From NCBI RefSeq assembly GCF_018128965.1, contig NZ_JAAEDH010000013.1, positions 1 through 64,000 of the forward strand: a DNA stretch of 64,000 bases. Direction: 5' to 3'. The notes under the pieces are model-generated. The model saw nothing but the letters and a program-made list of their open reading frames with translations. It searched no databases and was not told the DNA's origin. Origin of the DNA: Plastoroseomonas arctica (GTDB lineage: Bacteria; Pseudomonadota; Alphaproteobacteria; Acetobacterales; Acetobacteraceae). This document shows, piece by piece, positions 8,096-16,861 of this stretch. The position numbers were made by a program, and so were the translations under genes. Positions within the stretch are counted from its first letter, which is position 1; each line of letters starts with the position of its first letter.

Positions 8096-8827
8096 ATGCC
8101 CCCCATCTGCTCATCACCACCGGCGCCGCCCAACTCCCCTCCGGGCGCCCGGCGGAATACCGCGGCGGGGCCGTCCTCCTCCCCCTTGGACGCCCCGCCG
8201 CCCCCCCTCCCCCCTTGGGCACAATCCGGATTGCTGGCGCTGGAAACGGCGCATGGCGATCTCGCGCGCATTCGCCCCGCGGCGGGCCCGCTGCCCTGGC
8301 GCCAGCGCGATCCCGGCTTTCCCGGCCTGCTGCGCGCCATTTGCGGGCAGATGATCAGCAACGCCGCGGCCGCCGCGATCTGGGGGCGGCTCTCCGCCCT
8401 GCCCGGCGCGCTGACGCCGGCGGGGCTTCTCCTCCTCGACGACGCCGCGTTCCGCACCGCGGGTCTCTCCCGGCCGAAGATGCTGCACGTGCGCGCGCTG
8501 GCGGAAGCCTGCGCGAGCGGGCGCCTCGACCTCGACGCGGTGGCGCTGCTGCCCGATGGCGCGGCGATCGCGGCCATCGCGGCGATCCCCGGGCTGGGGC
8601 CGTGGAGTGCCTCCATCCATCTGCTGTTCGGGCTGCAACGGCACGATGTGTTTCCGCCCGGCGACGTGGCGTTGGCGGCGGGGCTCGCGCATCTGCGCGG
8701 GATGGAAGTGCGGCCGACGCCGAAGGCGCTGGTCGCTATCGCGGAAAGCTGGGCGCCGTGGCGGTCGCTGGCGGCGCGGCTTCTGTGGCATCATTGGCGA
8801 CATGCGACGGGACGTGGGGCCGAGTAA
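8096..8827 (+). CDS. DNA-3-methyladenine glycosylase II, AlkA type
   Basis: This 243-residue base-excision-repair enzyme removes alkylated bases from DNA. It carries the helix-hairpin-helix motif AIPGLGPWSASI (about residues 163-174) and the catalytic aspartate in FPPGDVAL (Asp190), diagnostic of the HhH-GPD superfamily, AlkA branch. The ATG at 8096 has a GGAG about ten bases upstream; a GTG at 8063 would extend it. The first 40 residues are proline-rich and probably unstructured. It stands alone on the plus strand, divergent from the response regulator. A hairpin element follows its TAA stop. Confidence 0.85.
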   Translation: MPPICSSPPAPPNSPPGARRNTAAGPSSSPLDAPPPPLPPWAQSGLLALETAHGDLARIRPAAGPLPWRQRDPGFPGLLRAICGQMISNAAAAAIWGRLSALPGALTPAGLLLLDDAAFRTAGLSRPKMLHVRALAEACASGRLDLDAVALLPDGAAIAAIAAIPGLGPWSASIHLLFGLQRHDVFPPGDVALAAGLAHLRGMEVRPTPKALVAIAESWAPWRSLAARLLWHHWRHATGRGAE

Positions 8828-8959
8828 AGAAGGCTGGGGAAAAGAATTTCCCCAGACCCCATTCTTGATTTTTGATTTATTGGTGCTGGTTGTCGGGTAG
8901 CACCAATAGATAAAAACAAAAGAATAGGGGTTTGGGGGAAATTCTTTTCCCCCATGCTT
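8828..8959. repeat. A/T-containing palindromic element, two inverted copies
   Basis: Directly after the glycosylase stop, 8828-8887 reads AGAAGGCTGGGG, a hairpin (GGGGAAA/TTTCCCC), AGACCCCATTCTT and a T-rich run ending TTGGTGCT. After an 11-base loop (8888-8898), 8899-8959 is its imperfect reverse complement, starting AGCACCAA and ending with a CCCCC-rich hairpin and ATGCTT. It is much richer in A+T than the genes around it. A third copy lies at about 49211-49279. The head AAGGCTGGGG...AGACCCC is shared with the element at 5524-5813. As drawn, it could terminate the glycosylase transcript. Confidence 0.75.
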
Positions 8960-9000
8960 GCTTCCTTGCACACTCAACGAATTTCCTGCATGGTTCCGCA

Positions 9001-9825
9001 ATGATTCGCCCCCTCCTCGCAGCAAGCGCCATCCTCCTCCTCGCCGGCTGTGCCCGTCCCGGCGGGCTCGCCGACACCCGCGAGGGCTGTGCCGCGCAGG
9101 CCTCCAGCTTCATCGGCGCCGGCGATTCCTTTGTGCGTCCCACGCAGGGGCGGGCCGATCTCTCGCGGCAGCGCGGCGGGGATACGAACCTTCAGGCCAC
9201 GCTCGCGCGCGAGAACAGCGACCTCGACAGCCTCCAGATCGCCTTCGACAGCCTGCTCTATTGCCGCTGGATCGAAGCCCGCACCGTCCGCGCGGACCTC
9301 ACCGCCGGCCGCGTGCCGCGCGCGGAGTCCGAGGCGCGGATGGCGGCGCTGCGCGCCCGGCTGCGCGCCGACCTGGCCCGCGCCCGCGCCGTGCTCGCCG
9401 AGCTCGAGCGCCAGGCGGCGACGCGGGTCGCGGCGCTGGAACAGGAAGCGCCAGGCGTCACCGCCACCGCGCCGCGCGGGCGTGGCGCGAACCAGCCGCG
9501 CCCGGTGGTAGCCGCGGCGACCGTGCTGCTGCGTCTTCGCCCCGAAGGCGGCGCGCCGGAAGTCGGCCGCGTCGCCGCCGGGGAGAGCGTGTCGGTGCGC
9601 CCGGCCGCGGGCGGCTTCGCCGCGGTCGAGAGCGGCGGGCAGATCCGCGGCTATGCGCCGGCCGGCGCCTTCCAGATTGCCGAGCGCACCGCGCGCCCGG
9701 CCGAACGCGCCGCAAGCCCGATCCGCACCCTGGCCGCGACCAACATCGCCCGGCGCGAGAATTTCGCCGAGAGCGTGTCGCTGGCCGAAAGCTCCGCCGT
9801 CTCGGGCTTCGAACTCGCCACCTGA
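9001..9825 (+). CDS. SH3-domain lipoprotein of unknown function
   Basis: A signal peptide with the lipobox LLAGC predicts lipidation at about Cys18, which would place this 274-residue protein in the outer or inner membrane facing the periplasm. Residues about 50-150 look helical, with a charged Arg/Ala-rich stretch that may form a coiled coil. A later segment (VLLRLRPEGGAPEVGRVAAGESVSV...GYAPAGAF) resembles a bacterial SH3 domain, often a peptidoglycan-binding module. Together this suggests envelope anchoring, but there is no specific family match that I recognise. ATG 9001 is chosen because it begins the signal peptide. Confidence 0.7.
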   Translation: MIRPLLAASAILLLAGCARPGGLADTREGCAAQASSFIGAGDSFVRPTQGRADLSRQRGGDTNLQATLARENSDLDSLQIAFDSLLYCRWIEARTVRADLTAGRVPRAESEARMAALRARLRADLARARAVLAELERQAATRVAALEQEAPGVTATAPRGRGANQPRPVVAAATVLLRLRPEGGAPEVGRVAAGESVSVRPAAGGFAAVESGGQIRGYAPAGAFQIAERTARPAERAASPIRTLAATNIARRENFAESVSLAESSAVSGFELAT

Positions 9826-9903
9826 ACCATTGCGGCGACTCGCGGGGCGCGTTGTAGCGCTCGGCGGCGCTCGCTATGGTGGGCGCCTGCTAGGGAACAA
9901 GAC

Positions 9904-11880
9904 ATGAACGATCTGTTCGGCCGCGGCGCCAAGGCACCGGCGCTGTCCGATACCTATTCGGCCAAGGACATCGAGGTGCTGGAGGGGCTGGAGCCCGTCC
10001 GCCGCCGTCCGGGCATGTATATCGGCGGCACCGACGAGGGCGCGCTGCACCACCTGGCCGCCGAGATCATCGACAATGCGATGGACGAGGCGGTGGCCGG
10101 GCACGCCGACCGCATCGACGTGACGCTGGAGGCCGGGAACTGGCTGACGGTGCGCGACAATGGGCGCGGCATCCCGGTGGACCCGCATCCGAAATTCCCA
10201 AAGCTTTCGGCGCTGGAGGTGATCTTCACCACGCTGCATTCGGGGGGGAAGTTTTCCGGCAAGGCCTATGCGACCTCGGGCGGGCTGCACGGGGTGGGGT
10301 CGTCGGTGGTCAATGCGCTGGCCTCCACGATGGAGGTGGAGGTTGCGCGCGACCGGGTGCTGTGGTCGCAGCATTTCTCGCGCGGCAAGCCGACGACGAA
10401 GCTGAAGAATCTCGGCCCGGTGCAGAACCGGCGCGGGACGCAGATCAAGTTCCAGCCGGATACGGAGATCTTCGGGCCGCTCGCGTTCAGCGCGGCGCGG
10501 CTGTACCGGTTCTGTCGGTCCAAGGCGTACCTGTTCAAGGGCGTGGAGATCCGCTGGTCCTGCGATCCCGCGCTTGTCCCCGGTGGCGACACGCCGGCGA
10601 CGTCGGTGCTGCATTTCCCCGGCGGGCTGCTCGACTTCCTCGGCTCCGCGACCGAGGGCCGCTCGCCGGTGGTGCCCCTGCCCTGGGCCGGCGAAGGCAA
10701 TTTCCCCGATGGCGCCGGCCGCGCCGAATGGGCGGTGACCTGGTTCGAGCAGGGCGAGGGGTTCCTCTCCACCTACGCCAACACCATCCCCACGCCGCAG
10801 GGCGGCACGCATGAGGCGGGGTTCCGCGCGGCGATCGTGAAGGGGCTGCGCGCCTATGGCGAGCTGAAGAAGGAAAAGCGCGCCGCCAGCGTCACCGCCG
10901 AGGACCTGTTCGGCGGCATGGCCGCGATGCTCTCCGTCTTCGTGCGCGAGCCGCAATTCCAGGGCCAGACCAAGGACCGGCTGACCAGCCCGGAGGCGGC
11001 GCGGCTGGTCGAGGGCGCGCTGCGCGACCATTTCGACCATTGGCTCACCGGCGACCCCATGAACGCGGACAACCTGCTCGCCTACGCGATCGAGCGGGCG
11101 GAGGACCGCATCCGCAGGCGCGAGCAGAAGGACACCCCGCGCAAGACGGCCACGCGCAAGCTGCGCCTGCCCGGAAAACTCTCGGACTGCGCGCGAGAGA
11201 GCAGCGAGGGCACGGAGCTGTTCCTGGTCGAGGGCGATTCCGCCGGCGGGTCGGCCAAGCAGGCGCGCGACCGCGAGACCCAGGCGGTGCTGCCGCTGCG
11301 CGGCAAGATCCTCAACGTGGCGTCCGCGAGTGCGGACAAGCTGCGCCAGAACCAGGAGCTGAAGGACCTCATCGAGGCGCTGGGCTGCGGCGTCGGCGAG
11401 CGCTTCGACATCGCGCGCCTGCGCTACGGCCGCGTGGTCATCATGACCGACGCCGACGTGGACGGCGCGCATATCGCGGCCCTGCTGATGACCTTCTTCT
11501 ACAAGGAGCTGCCGGAGCTGGTGCGCCAGGGCCGCATCTTCCTTGCCCAGCCGCCGCTGTACCGGCTGCAGGCGGGGGGTGTCTCCATCTACGCGCGCGA
11601 CGATGCGGACCGCGAGAAGCTCATCAAGACGCGGTTCAAGGCGTCGCAGAAGGTGGAGGTCAGCCGCTTCAAGGGCCTGGGCGAAATGCCGCCCTCGGCG
11701 CTGAAGGAGACGACGATGGACCCGAAGAAGCGGGTGCTGCTCAAGGTGGTGCTGCCGCCCGAGGAGCGCGCCAAGACCGCCGAGCTGATGGAGGCGCTGA
11801 TGGGCCGCAAGCCGGAGCTGCGCTTCAAGTTCATCCAGGACAACGCCGCCCGGCTCGACGCCGAGGCGGTGGATGCGTGA
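9904..11880 (+). CDS. parE: DNA topoisomerase IV subunit B
   Basis: This 658-residue ATPase subunit of topoisomerase IV decatenates daughter chromosomes with ParC. It contains the GHKL motifs MYIGGTDEGALHHLAAEIIDN and DNGRGIPV, GGLHGVGSSVVNAL, the Toprim start LFLVEGDSAGGSAKQARD, the metal-binding DADVDGAHI, and the C-terminal RFKGLGEMP. The absence of a large insertion, together with MYIGGTDEGALHHL, favours ParE over GyrB. The start at 9904 precedes the conserved ATP-lid region by the usual distance. The stop overlaps the next gene's GTG start by four bases. Confidence 0.95.
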   Translation: MNDLFGRGAKAPALSDTYSAKDIEVLEGLEPVRRRPGMYIGGTDEGALHHLAAEIIDNAMDEAVAGHADRIDVTLEAGNWLTVRDNGRGIPVDPHPKFPKLSALEVIFTTLHSGGKFSGKAYATSGGLHGVGSSVVNALASTMEVEVARDRVLWSQHFSRGKPTTKLKNLGPVQNRRGTQIKFQPDTEIFGPLAFSAARLYRFCRSKAYLFKGVEIRWSCDPALVPGGDTPATSVLHFPGGLLDFLGSATEGRSPVVPLPWAGEGNFPDGAGRAEWAVTWFEQGEGFLSTYANTIPTPQGGTHEAGFRAAIVKGLRAYGELKKEKRAASVTAEDLFGGMAAMLSVFVREPQFQGQTKDRLTSPEAARLVEGALRDHFDHWLTGDPMNADNLLAYAIERAEDRIRRREQKDTPRKTATRKLRLPGKLSDCARESSEGTELFLVEGDSAGGSAKQARDRETQAVLPLRGKILNVASASADKLRQNQELKDLIEALGCGVGERFDIARLRYGRVVIMTDADVDGAHIAALLMTFFYKELPELVRQGRIFLAQPPLYRLQAGGVSIYARDDADREKLIKTRFKASQKVEVSRFKGLGEMPPSALKETTMDPKKRVLLKVVLPPEERAKTAELMEALMGRKPELRFKFIQDNAARLDAEAVDA

Positions 11881-12428
11881 GCGGCCAGGGGCGCCTCCGC
11901 CTCGCCTGCCGCTGCGGGGCGGTGGCGCTGGAGGCGGAAGGGCCGCCGATCGCGACCGTCGCCTGCTTCTGCACGAGCTGCCAGGAGGCCGGGCGCCGCT
12001 TCGTGCCGCCGGGCGCCGCGGCGCCGATGCTCGACCCCGATGGCGGGACGTCGGTGGTGCTCGTGCGCAAGGACCGGGTGCGATGCCTGTCGGGCGAGGA
12101 CCTGCTGGAGGAGCGGCGGCTCGCGCCGGCATCGCCGACGCGTCGGGTGTTCGCCACCTGCTGCGATTGCGCGATGTTCGTCGATCTCGCCAGCGGTCAC
12201 TGGCTGTCGCTCTACCGCAACCGCATCCCGGCCGGCGCCCCGCCGCTGCAGATGCGCCTGATGACAAGCCGACGGCGCGCGGGCGTCGAGCTCGCCGGTG
12301 ACGTGGCGAATTTTCCCGGCGTTTCGGCTCGGTTCATCGCAAAGCTGGCCCTCGCCTGGATCGGGATGGGCCTGCGCCGGCCGAGGATCGCCTGGGGCAG
12401 GCCGGCCGGGGCTGCGCGCGCTGCCTGA
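11877..12428 (+). CDS. GFA-like (Mss4-fold) zinc-binding protein
   Basis: This 183-residue protein has cysteine motifs of the glutathione-dependent formaldehyde-activating (GFA) fold: CRCG near the N-terminus, CFCTSCQ about 20 residues later, and a CCDC in the middle. These normally bind zinc. The GTG at 11877 overlaps the parE stop (GTGA), so it is translationally coupled. Most GFA-family proteins have no proven formaldehyde activity, so the role is not assigned. The reading frame closes at 12428; the following 130 bases contain an open, protein-like frame that might be a lost extension (see findings). Confidence 0.7.
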   Translation: MSGQGRLRLACRCGAVALEAEGPPIATVACFCTSCQEAGRRFVPPGAAAPMLDPDGGTSVVLVRKDRVRCLSGEDLLEERRLAPASPTRRVFATCCDCAMFVDLASGHWLSLYRNRIPAGAPPLQMRLMTSRRRAGVELAGDVANFPGVSARFIAKLALAWIGMGLRRPRIAWGRPAGAARAA

Positions 12429-12712
12429 CGCGCATGGCGGGGCGGGAGACGCGCCGCCGGCGGCCGCGATCGAGCGGCTGGTGAACATCCATCGCGGCCA
12501 GATCGCAGCGAATTACGAGGCCGAGGCGGCCCCGGTCCCGGCACGGCTCGCGGCCGAGTAGCACCCCCACCGCCACGCCGTTTCCACGTTGCGCGGGCGG
12601 CCACGCCGTGGTTCGCTTTGGCGTCCAGGGCCAGGCCATGACGCGCCGAGCGGATTGCCCATCCGTCTCGCTCCACAAGGGTGCCAGGTCCTCGCCAGTG
12701 AGGATGCGCACC

Positions 12713-13174
12713 ATGCCGATGCCCTCTCCATCTCGCCGGGCGCTGTTCGCCGCGGCACTCCCGTGTCTGATGCCGCTGCGGGCCGCCCTGGCCTTCGAGC
12801 TTGTCTCGCGGGAGGAGGTCGCGGCGTCCGCCGCCGGTCCGACACCGCCGCTGACCCGCTCCGTCATCATCGGCGGTCCGAATATCGAAGTCGATTCCCC
12901 CGGTGGATCGCTCTCATCGGGGCAACCCGTCGCCTTTCGCCTGCGCTTCGTCCCGGCCGATGGCGCCCCCATCGATCCGGCAAGCTTCCGCGCCTATTAC
13001 GGCAGCTTCGGCATCGACATCACCGGCCGCATCCAGCCGCGCGCCAGGATCAGCGCCCAGGGCCTGGTCGCGGAGGACGTGACGGTGCCCGCGGGGCAGC
13101 ATCGCGTGCTGCTGACCATCGCGGACACCCAGGGCAGGGTCGGACGGCGCGAGGTGCGGTTCTCGGTGGCCTGA
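12713..13174 (+). CDS. Exported protein with Ig-like C-terminal domain, unknown function
   Basis: The 153-residue product begins with a signal peptide containing twin arginines (SPSRRALFAAALP), so Tat or Sec export is likely. The mature part ends in a beta-rich module (VTVPAGQHRVLLTIADTQGRVGRREVRF) that looks like an immunoglobulin-type domain. I do not recognise a named family. ATG 12713 is preferred to 12704 because a GAGG sits about nine bases upstream of it. The gene is convergent with the cytochrome c gene that follows on the other strand, only 12 bases away. Confidence 0.6.
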   Translation: MPMPSPSRRALFAAALPCLMPLRAALAFELVSREEVAASAAGPTPPLTRSVIIGGPNIEVDSPGGSLSSGQPVAFRLRFVPADGAPIDPASFRAYYGSFGIDITGRIQPRARISAQGLVAEDVTVPAGQHRVLLTIADTQGRVGRREVRFSVA

Positions 13175-13186
13175 GGCGCGCCGGCG

Positions 13187-13774
13187 TCAATCCAGCTGGG
13201 ACAGGTAATGCGCGAGGGCGGCGATCTGCGCATCCGTCAGCCCGACCACCGCGCCGTTCATCTGCGTATCCGGCCCGGCCCGCGTCCCGTCGCGATAGGC
13301 GATCATGGCCGTCTCCAGATACTCCTCCCGCTGCGCCGCGATGCGGGGGATCTGGTTGCGCCCGCCATAATCGGCGACGTGGCAGGTGGCGCAGCGGCGC
13401 GGCCCGCTCAGCGCCTGGCCGGCGGCGAACAACGCCCCGTCGCGCGGCCGCCGCTCCTCTGGCGGGCCGGGCGGCAGCGTCGCGAAATAGGCGGCGAGAT
13501 CCTCGATGACCTGGTCGGGCAGGTTCGCCGCGAAGGGCGCCATGACCGGCGCGTCGCGCAGGCCCTCGCGCAGCAGGATCATCTGGATGGTGATGAACTC
13601 CGCCGGCTGTCCCGCGAGCGAGGGGATGGTCGGCGTCTGGCTGCGGCCATTGGCGCCGTGGCATTGGGCACAGGGGATGGCGAGTTCGGCGCCGCGCCGC
13701 GCATCCTGCGCATCCGCGACCCCGACGGTCGCGGCGGCCAGTAGGGCCGCCGCCAGCCAACGCGCCAGGATCAC
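13187..13774 (-). CDS. Dihaem cytochrome c (c4-like), periplasmic
   Basis: The 195-residue protein has a cleavable signal peptide (to about residue 22) and two haem c-binding motifs, CAQCH at 35-39 and CATCH at 127-131. Each is followed by a methionine-containing segment, as in cytochrome c4 or c553-type electron carriers. The GTG start at 13774 overlaps the stop of the upstream sugar-dehydrogenase-like gene (GTGA). A soluble cytochrome c is the natural electron acceptor for such a periplasmic dehydrogenase, so the two probably form one redox unit. Confidence 0.88.
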   Translation of the reverse strand: MILARWLAAALLAAATVGVADAQDARRGAELAIPCAQCHGANGRSQTPTIPSLAGQPAEFITIQMILLREGLRDAPVMAPFAANLPDQVIEDLAAYFATLPPGPPEERRPRDGALFAAGQALSGPRRCATCHVADYGGRNQIPRIAAQREEYLETAMIAYRDGTRAGPDTQMNGAVVGLTDAQIAALAHYLSQLD

Positions 13775-14997
13775 TGGCGATAGGTGATGCGGTAGATCGC
13801 ACCCATCTGCTCGCCCGAGACCAGCAGCGAGCCGTCGCGCATCACGTGCACCTCGGCCGGGCGGTCGAGGAAGCGCTGGTTCGCATCGTCGCGCAGCCCG
13901 GTCAGGAAGGGCTCGACCCCCGTCACGTTGCCCTGCGCATCGAGCCGCGCGACCACCACGTCATAGCCGCTCAGCCGGTTGCGGTTCCAAGAGCCGCGGC
14001 GGGCGACGAAGATCTGGTTGCGATACGCCTCGGGGAACATCGTCCCGGTGTAGAAGCGCATCCCCAGCACGGCGGTGTGGCCGCCGAGCAGGGCCGCGGG
14101 CTGGGCGAATTCGGCGCAGGCGCGGCCGCGGTTGTGCTCGGGGTCGGCCCAGCTGCCCAGGCACATCGGGAAGCCGAAATCCTCGCCGGTGCGGCGCACG
14201 CGCAGCAGCGAATCCTCGGGGCTGTCATCGCCGATCCAGTCGCGGCCGTGGTTGGTCGCCCAGAGCTCGCGCGTCACGGGGTGATGCGCCATGCCCACGG
14301 AGTTGCGCACGCCGCGCGCCTCGATGCGGCGATCGGAACCGTCGGGCATGAAGGAGACGAGCAGCGCGAAGCGGTCACGGTCGAATTCGCACACGTTGCA
14401 GGGCGCGCCGACATTCGTATAGATCCGGCCATCGGGGCCGAGCTCGGCGAATTTCCAGAAGTGGTTGCCGCCATGCTCCTGCTCGGTCGGCAGGCCGAAG
14501 GCCGCCGTCAGGTCGACCGGCGTGGGCGTCGCGTCGGGCGTCGCCTCGACATTGTCGTAGCGCAGCACGCGGTTGGCCGCGAACACCATCAGGTTGGGGC
14601 CGACCATGACCAGGCCCGAGGGGTTGGGCAGGCCCTGGGCGAAGACCCGCGTGGCGGTCGTCCCATCCGCGTTGCGGCGGATCTGATAGACGCGGCCGAT
14701 GCCGCGCGTGCCGGCGTACAGCGTGCCGTTGGGCGCCTCGGCGATGGCGCGCACGCCGGGGATGCCATGGGCGAAAAGCTCGGCCTGGAAGCCTGCCGGC
14801 ACGCGGATGGCGGCGATCGGCACCTGGTCGACCGGCGTGGCCGTCAGGCGCGGCGCATGGGGCGCGAGGGTGGAGCCCTCGGGGCGGCCGACCGCCCAGC
14901 CCGGGACGGGGGCGGCCGCGGGCGCTGGTGCCTGGGCGAGGGCCGGGGCGGCCATCAAGGCCGCGGCCAGGCCGAAGAAGACGCGTCTGAAGGCCAT
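13771..14997 (-). CDS. PQQ-dependent sugar dehydrogenase-like protein (sorbosone/glucose dehydrogenase beta-propeller)
   Basis: This 408-residue periplasmic protein has a signal peptide (ending around ALAQA) and a beta-propeller body with motifs of the soluble glucose/L-sorbosone dehydrogenase family: IRVPAGFQAELFAHGIPGVRAIA, ATNHGRDWIGDDSPEDSLLR and RPAEVHVMRDGSLLVSGEQMG. Members oxidise sugars with PQQ, but several homologues lack PQQ or activity, so the substrate is unknown. ATG 14997 starts the signal peptide. It is the first gene of a two-gene operon with the dihaem cytochrome. About 170 bases of non-coding DNA upstream separate it from the glycan operon. Confidence 0.82.
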   Translation of the reverse strand: MAFRRVFFGLAAALMAAPALAQAPAPAAAPVPGWAVGRPEGSTLAPHAPRLTATPVDQVPIAAIRVPAGFQAELFAHGIPGVRAIAEAPNGTLYAGTRGIGRVYQIRRNADGTTATRVFAQGLPNPSGLVMVGPNLMVFAANRVLRYDNVEATPDATPTPVDLTAAFGLPTEQEHGGNHFWKFAELGPDGRIYTNVGAPCNVCEFDRDRFALLVSFMPDGSDRRIEARGVRNSVGMAHHPVTRELWATNHGRDWIGDDSPEDSLLRVRRTGEDFGFPMCLGSWADPEHNRGRACAEFAQPAALLGGHTAVLGMRFYTGTMFPEAYRNQIFVARRGSWNRNRLSGYDVVVARLDAQGNVTGVEPFLTGLRDDANQRFLDRPAEVHVMRDGSLLVSGEQMGAIYRITYRQ

Positions 14998-15167
14998 GTT
15001 TGTTTTCTCCCTGCGGCCCGGATGGGCGGTCGCTGCGAGAGGGAAGTATGAAAGTGGCGCCGATGCAAGACGGGCGATGGGAATTCCGAGGCGATGCGCC
15101 GCGCCTGGCGCTGGCGCCCGGGTCGGGCGTCGCCGAAGCTGACCGCGGATCGGCCCGCACAGCGACA

Positions 15168-16148
15168 TCATTCCGGGGTCGCGTCCTTCAGTGGCGATTT
15201 GTCGCCAGTGATGTTGATGCGTTCCCGCTCCACGACGACCGGACCCCGTCGCACCTGTGCATGAATGGCGGTGATGTACTCGCCGAGCATCCCGATGAAC
15301 AGCAACTGCACGCCAGCGAAGAAGAATATGGCCACGATGATGGTCTGCGTCCCGGCCGGCGCCGATGACGGCACGAACAGGGCGAGCAGGACCGTCAGGA
15401 TCGCGTAGAGCATCGACAGCGCGGCGATCGCTGCACCCAGGAAGACACACAGGCGCATCGGCGCATTGGTGAAGGCGAAGATGCCGTTCATCGCCTGGTC
15501 CACGAGGCGCACCAGGTTGTTCTTCGAGATGCCGCGCTTCCGCGCCGCCCAGGTATAGGGAAGGATCAACCGCCGGAACCCGGCCGAGGCGATGATGCCG
15601 CGGATATAGGGGTACTGGTCGTGGTGGCTCACCACCACCTCCCACACCTTGCGGTCGATCAGCTGGAACTCGCCGACATTCTCCGGGATGTCGAAATCGG
15701 AGAGCGTATTGACGATGCGGTAGAACAGGCCGCGGGAAAACCGCAGTGCGAAGGTCTCCTCGCGATTGGTCCGTGCGCCGGCCACCACCTCGATCCCGGA
15801 TTCCCAATGGCGCACCATCTCGGGGATCATCGAAGGCGGGTCCTGCAGGTCGACCGGCAGGAAGACCAGGACCGCATCGCCGGTCGCGTAGCGCAGCGCG
15901 TTGAAGTTGGAGCGGAACGGCCCGAAATTCCGGGCGTTCAGGATCACCTTCATCCGCGCATCCCCGGCGGCCAGGCGGCGAAGGATCGCCACCGTACCAT
16001 CGGCGGAATCATTGTCGGCGAAGATGTGCTCCCGCTCGTGATGCGCGAGCGGCCCGCCCGGATCGAACAGCGCGACCACCGCGGCGTGGCAGGCCTCGAC
16101 ATTCTCCTCCTCGTTGAAGCACGGCGAGATGATGGAGATGCGCGCCAC
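15168..16148 (-). CDS. GtrB-like family 2 glycosyltransferase (polyprenyl-phosphate sugar transferase)
   Basis: The 326-residue protein starts with the GT-A opening ISIISPCFNEEENV, has the metal/nucleotide motif DLQDPP at about residues 100-105, and ends with two transmembrane helices (about 231-259 and 268-290). This is the GtrB/DPM1 architecture, which loads a sugar onto undecaprenyl phosphate on the cytoplasmic face. The GTG start at 16148 lies two bases after the methyltransferase stop. With the GtrA-like flippase upstream in the same operon and polytopic transferases nearby, it fits a three-part periplasmic glycosylation system. The sugar is unknown. It is the last gene of the operon. 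Confidence 0.88.
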   Translation of the reverse strand: MARISIISPCFNEEENVEACHAAVVALFDPGGPLAHHEREHIFADNDSADGTVAILRRLAAGDARMKVILNARNFGPFRSNFNALRYATGDAVLVFLPVDLQDPPSMIPEMVRHWESGIEVVAGARTNREETFALRFSRGLFYRIVNTLSDFDIPENVGEFQLIDRKVWEVVVSHHDQYPYIRGIIASAGFRRLILPYTWAARKRGISKNNLVRLVDQAMNGIFAFTNAPMRLCVFLGAAIAALSMLYAILTVLLALFVPSSAPAGTQTIIVAIFFFAGVQLLFIGMLGEYITAIHAQVRRGPVVVERERINITGDKSPLKDATPE

Positions 16149-16150
16149 GC

Positions 16151-16861
16151 TCAGGCCCTCGCGGTGATGAAATGCGATTGCGCCAGCCAGCGCGTGAGTG
16201 CGGTGGCCTGCAGCAGCGGCTCCACCGCCAGGACCGGACGCGTCAGTGCGGATGGCAGGCCGGGTAGCAGGAAATCGCGCGTCTGCACCGCGACCTCGTG
16301 CCAGCCCGCCTGCGGCAGGACGCGCAGCAGCTCGCCGCGCGTGAAGGCCATCTCGTCGGGCTCCAGATGCGCCCAGCGCCGCCCGACCCGCGTGCCGAAG
16401 ATGAAGGCGCAGTAGGGGTTGGCGAAATTCGGCTCGATGAAGGCGAGGCCGCCGCCGGCCTCGCTCACGCCGTGCAGCGCGCGCAGCACGGTGTCGAGCT
16501 GCACCACCAGGTGGTGCAGGATGCCATTGCCGTAGACGAAGTCGAAGCGCCCCAGGGCCAGCGCGTCGGGGCCGAGCAGGTCCAGCCGCTCGAAGCGCAG
16601 GTTGGGCGCCTGGTGGGCCGCCCGCGCCTGCGCGAGGAAAGCCTCGCTGAGATCGACCGCGACTACCTCGGCGTCGAGCGCCGCGGCCATCGCCGCCGCT
16701 GCCTCGCCGGTGCCGCAGCCGATCTCGAGCACGCGCCTGGCCCCCGCCCGCCGGGCCTCGCCGGCGAACCAGGCATGGCGCCGGGCGGCGCGGAACGGCG
16801 TTGTCCCGACCGGCGCGAAGACCTGGTTGAAGCCGCGTTCGTCGCGCAGCGCGATCGTCAT
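16151..16861 (-). CDS. Class I SAM-dependent methyltransferase
   Basis: The 236-residue protein has the SAM-binding motif VLEIGCGTGEAAAAMA (about residues 44-59), an acidic second motif (AEVVAVDLSEAF) and the post-I region FDFVYGNGILHHL. It probably methylates a sugar or lipid-linked intermediate, judging from its place between a second methyltransferase and the glycosyltransferase. Its ATG overlaps the preceding methyltransferase stop (ATGA). No membrane segment is seen. The substrate is not predictable from sequence. Confidence 0.85.
   Translation of the reverse strand: MTIALRDERGFNQVFAPVGTTPFRAARRHAWFAGEARRAGARRVLEIGCGTGEAAAAMAAALDAEVVAVDLSEAFLAQARAAHQAPNLRFERLDLLGPDALALGRFDFVYGNGILHHLVVQLDTVLRALHGVSEAGGGLAFIEPNFANPYCAFIFGTRVGRRWAHLEPDEMAFTRGELLRVLPQAGWHEVAVQTRDFLLPGLPSALTRPVLAVEPLLQATALTRWLAQSHFITARA

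Noticed and set aside
8791-8973. Small frames in the 8828-8959 element
   Set aside because: They arise from the palindrome; no start signal or family match.
9874-12267. 797-codon frame antisense to parE
   Set aside because: Composition is Arg/Gln/His/Ala low complexity with no family motif; parE on the other strand is certain.
13846-15051. 401-codon plus-strand frame
   Set aside because: Antisense to the sugar-dehydrogenase-like gene, with shadow-type composition.
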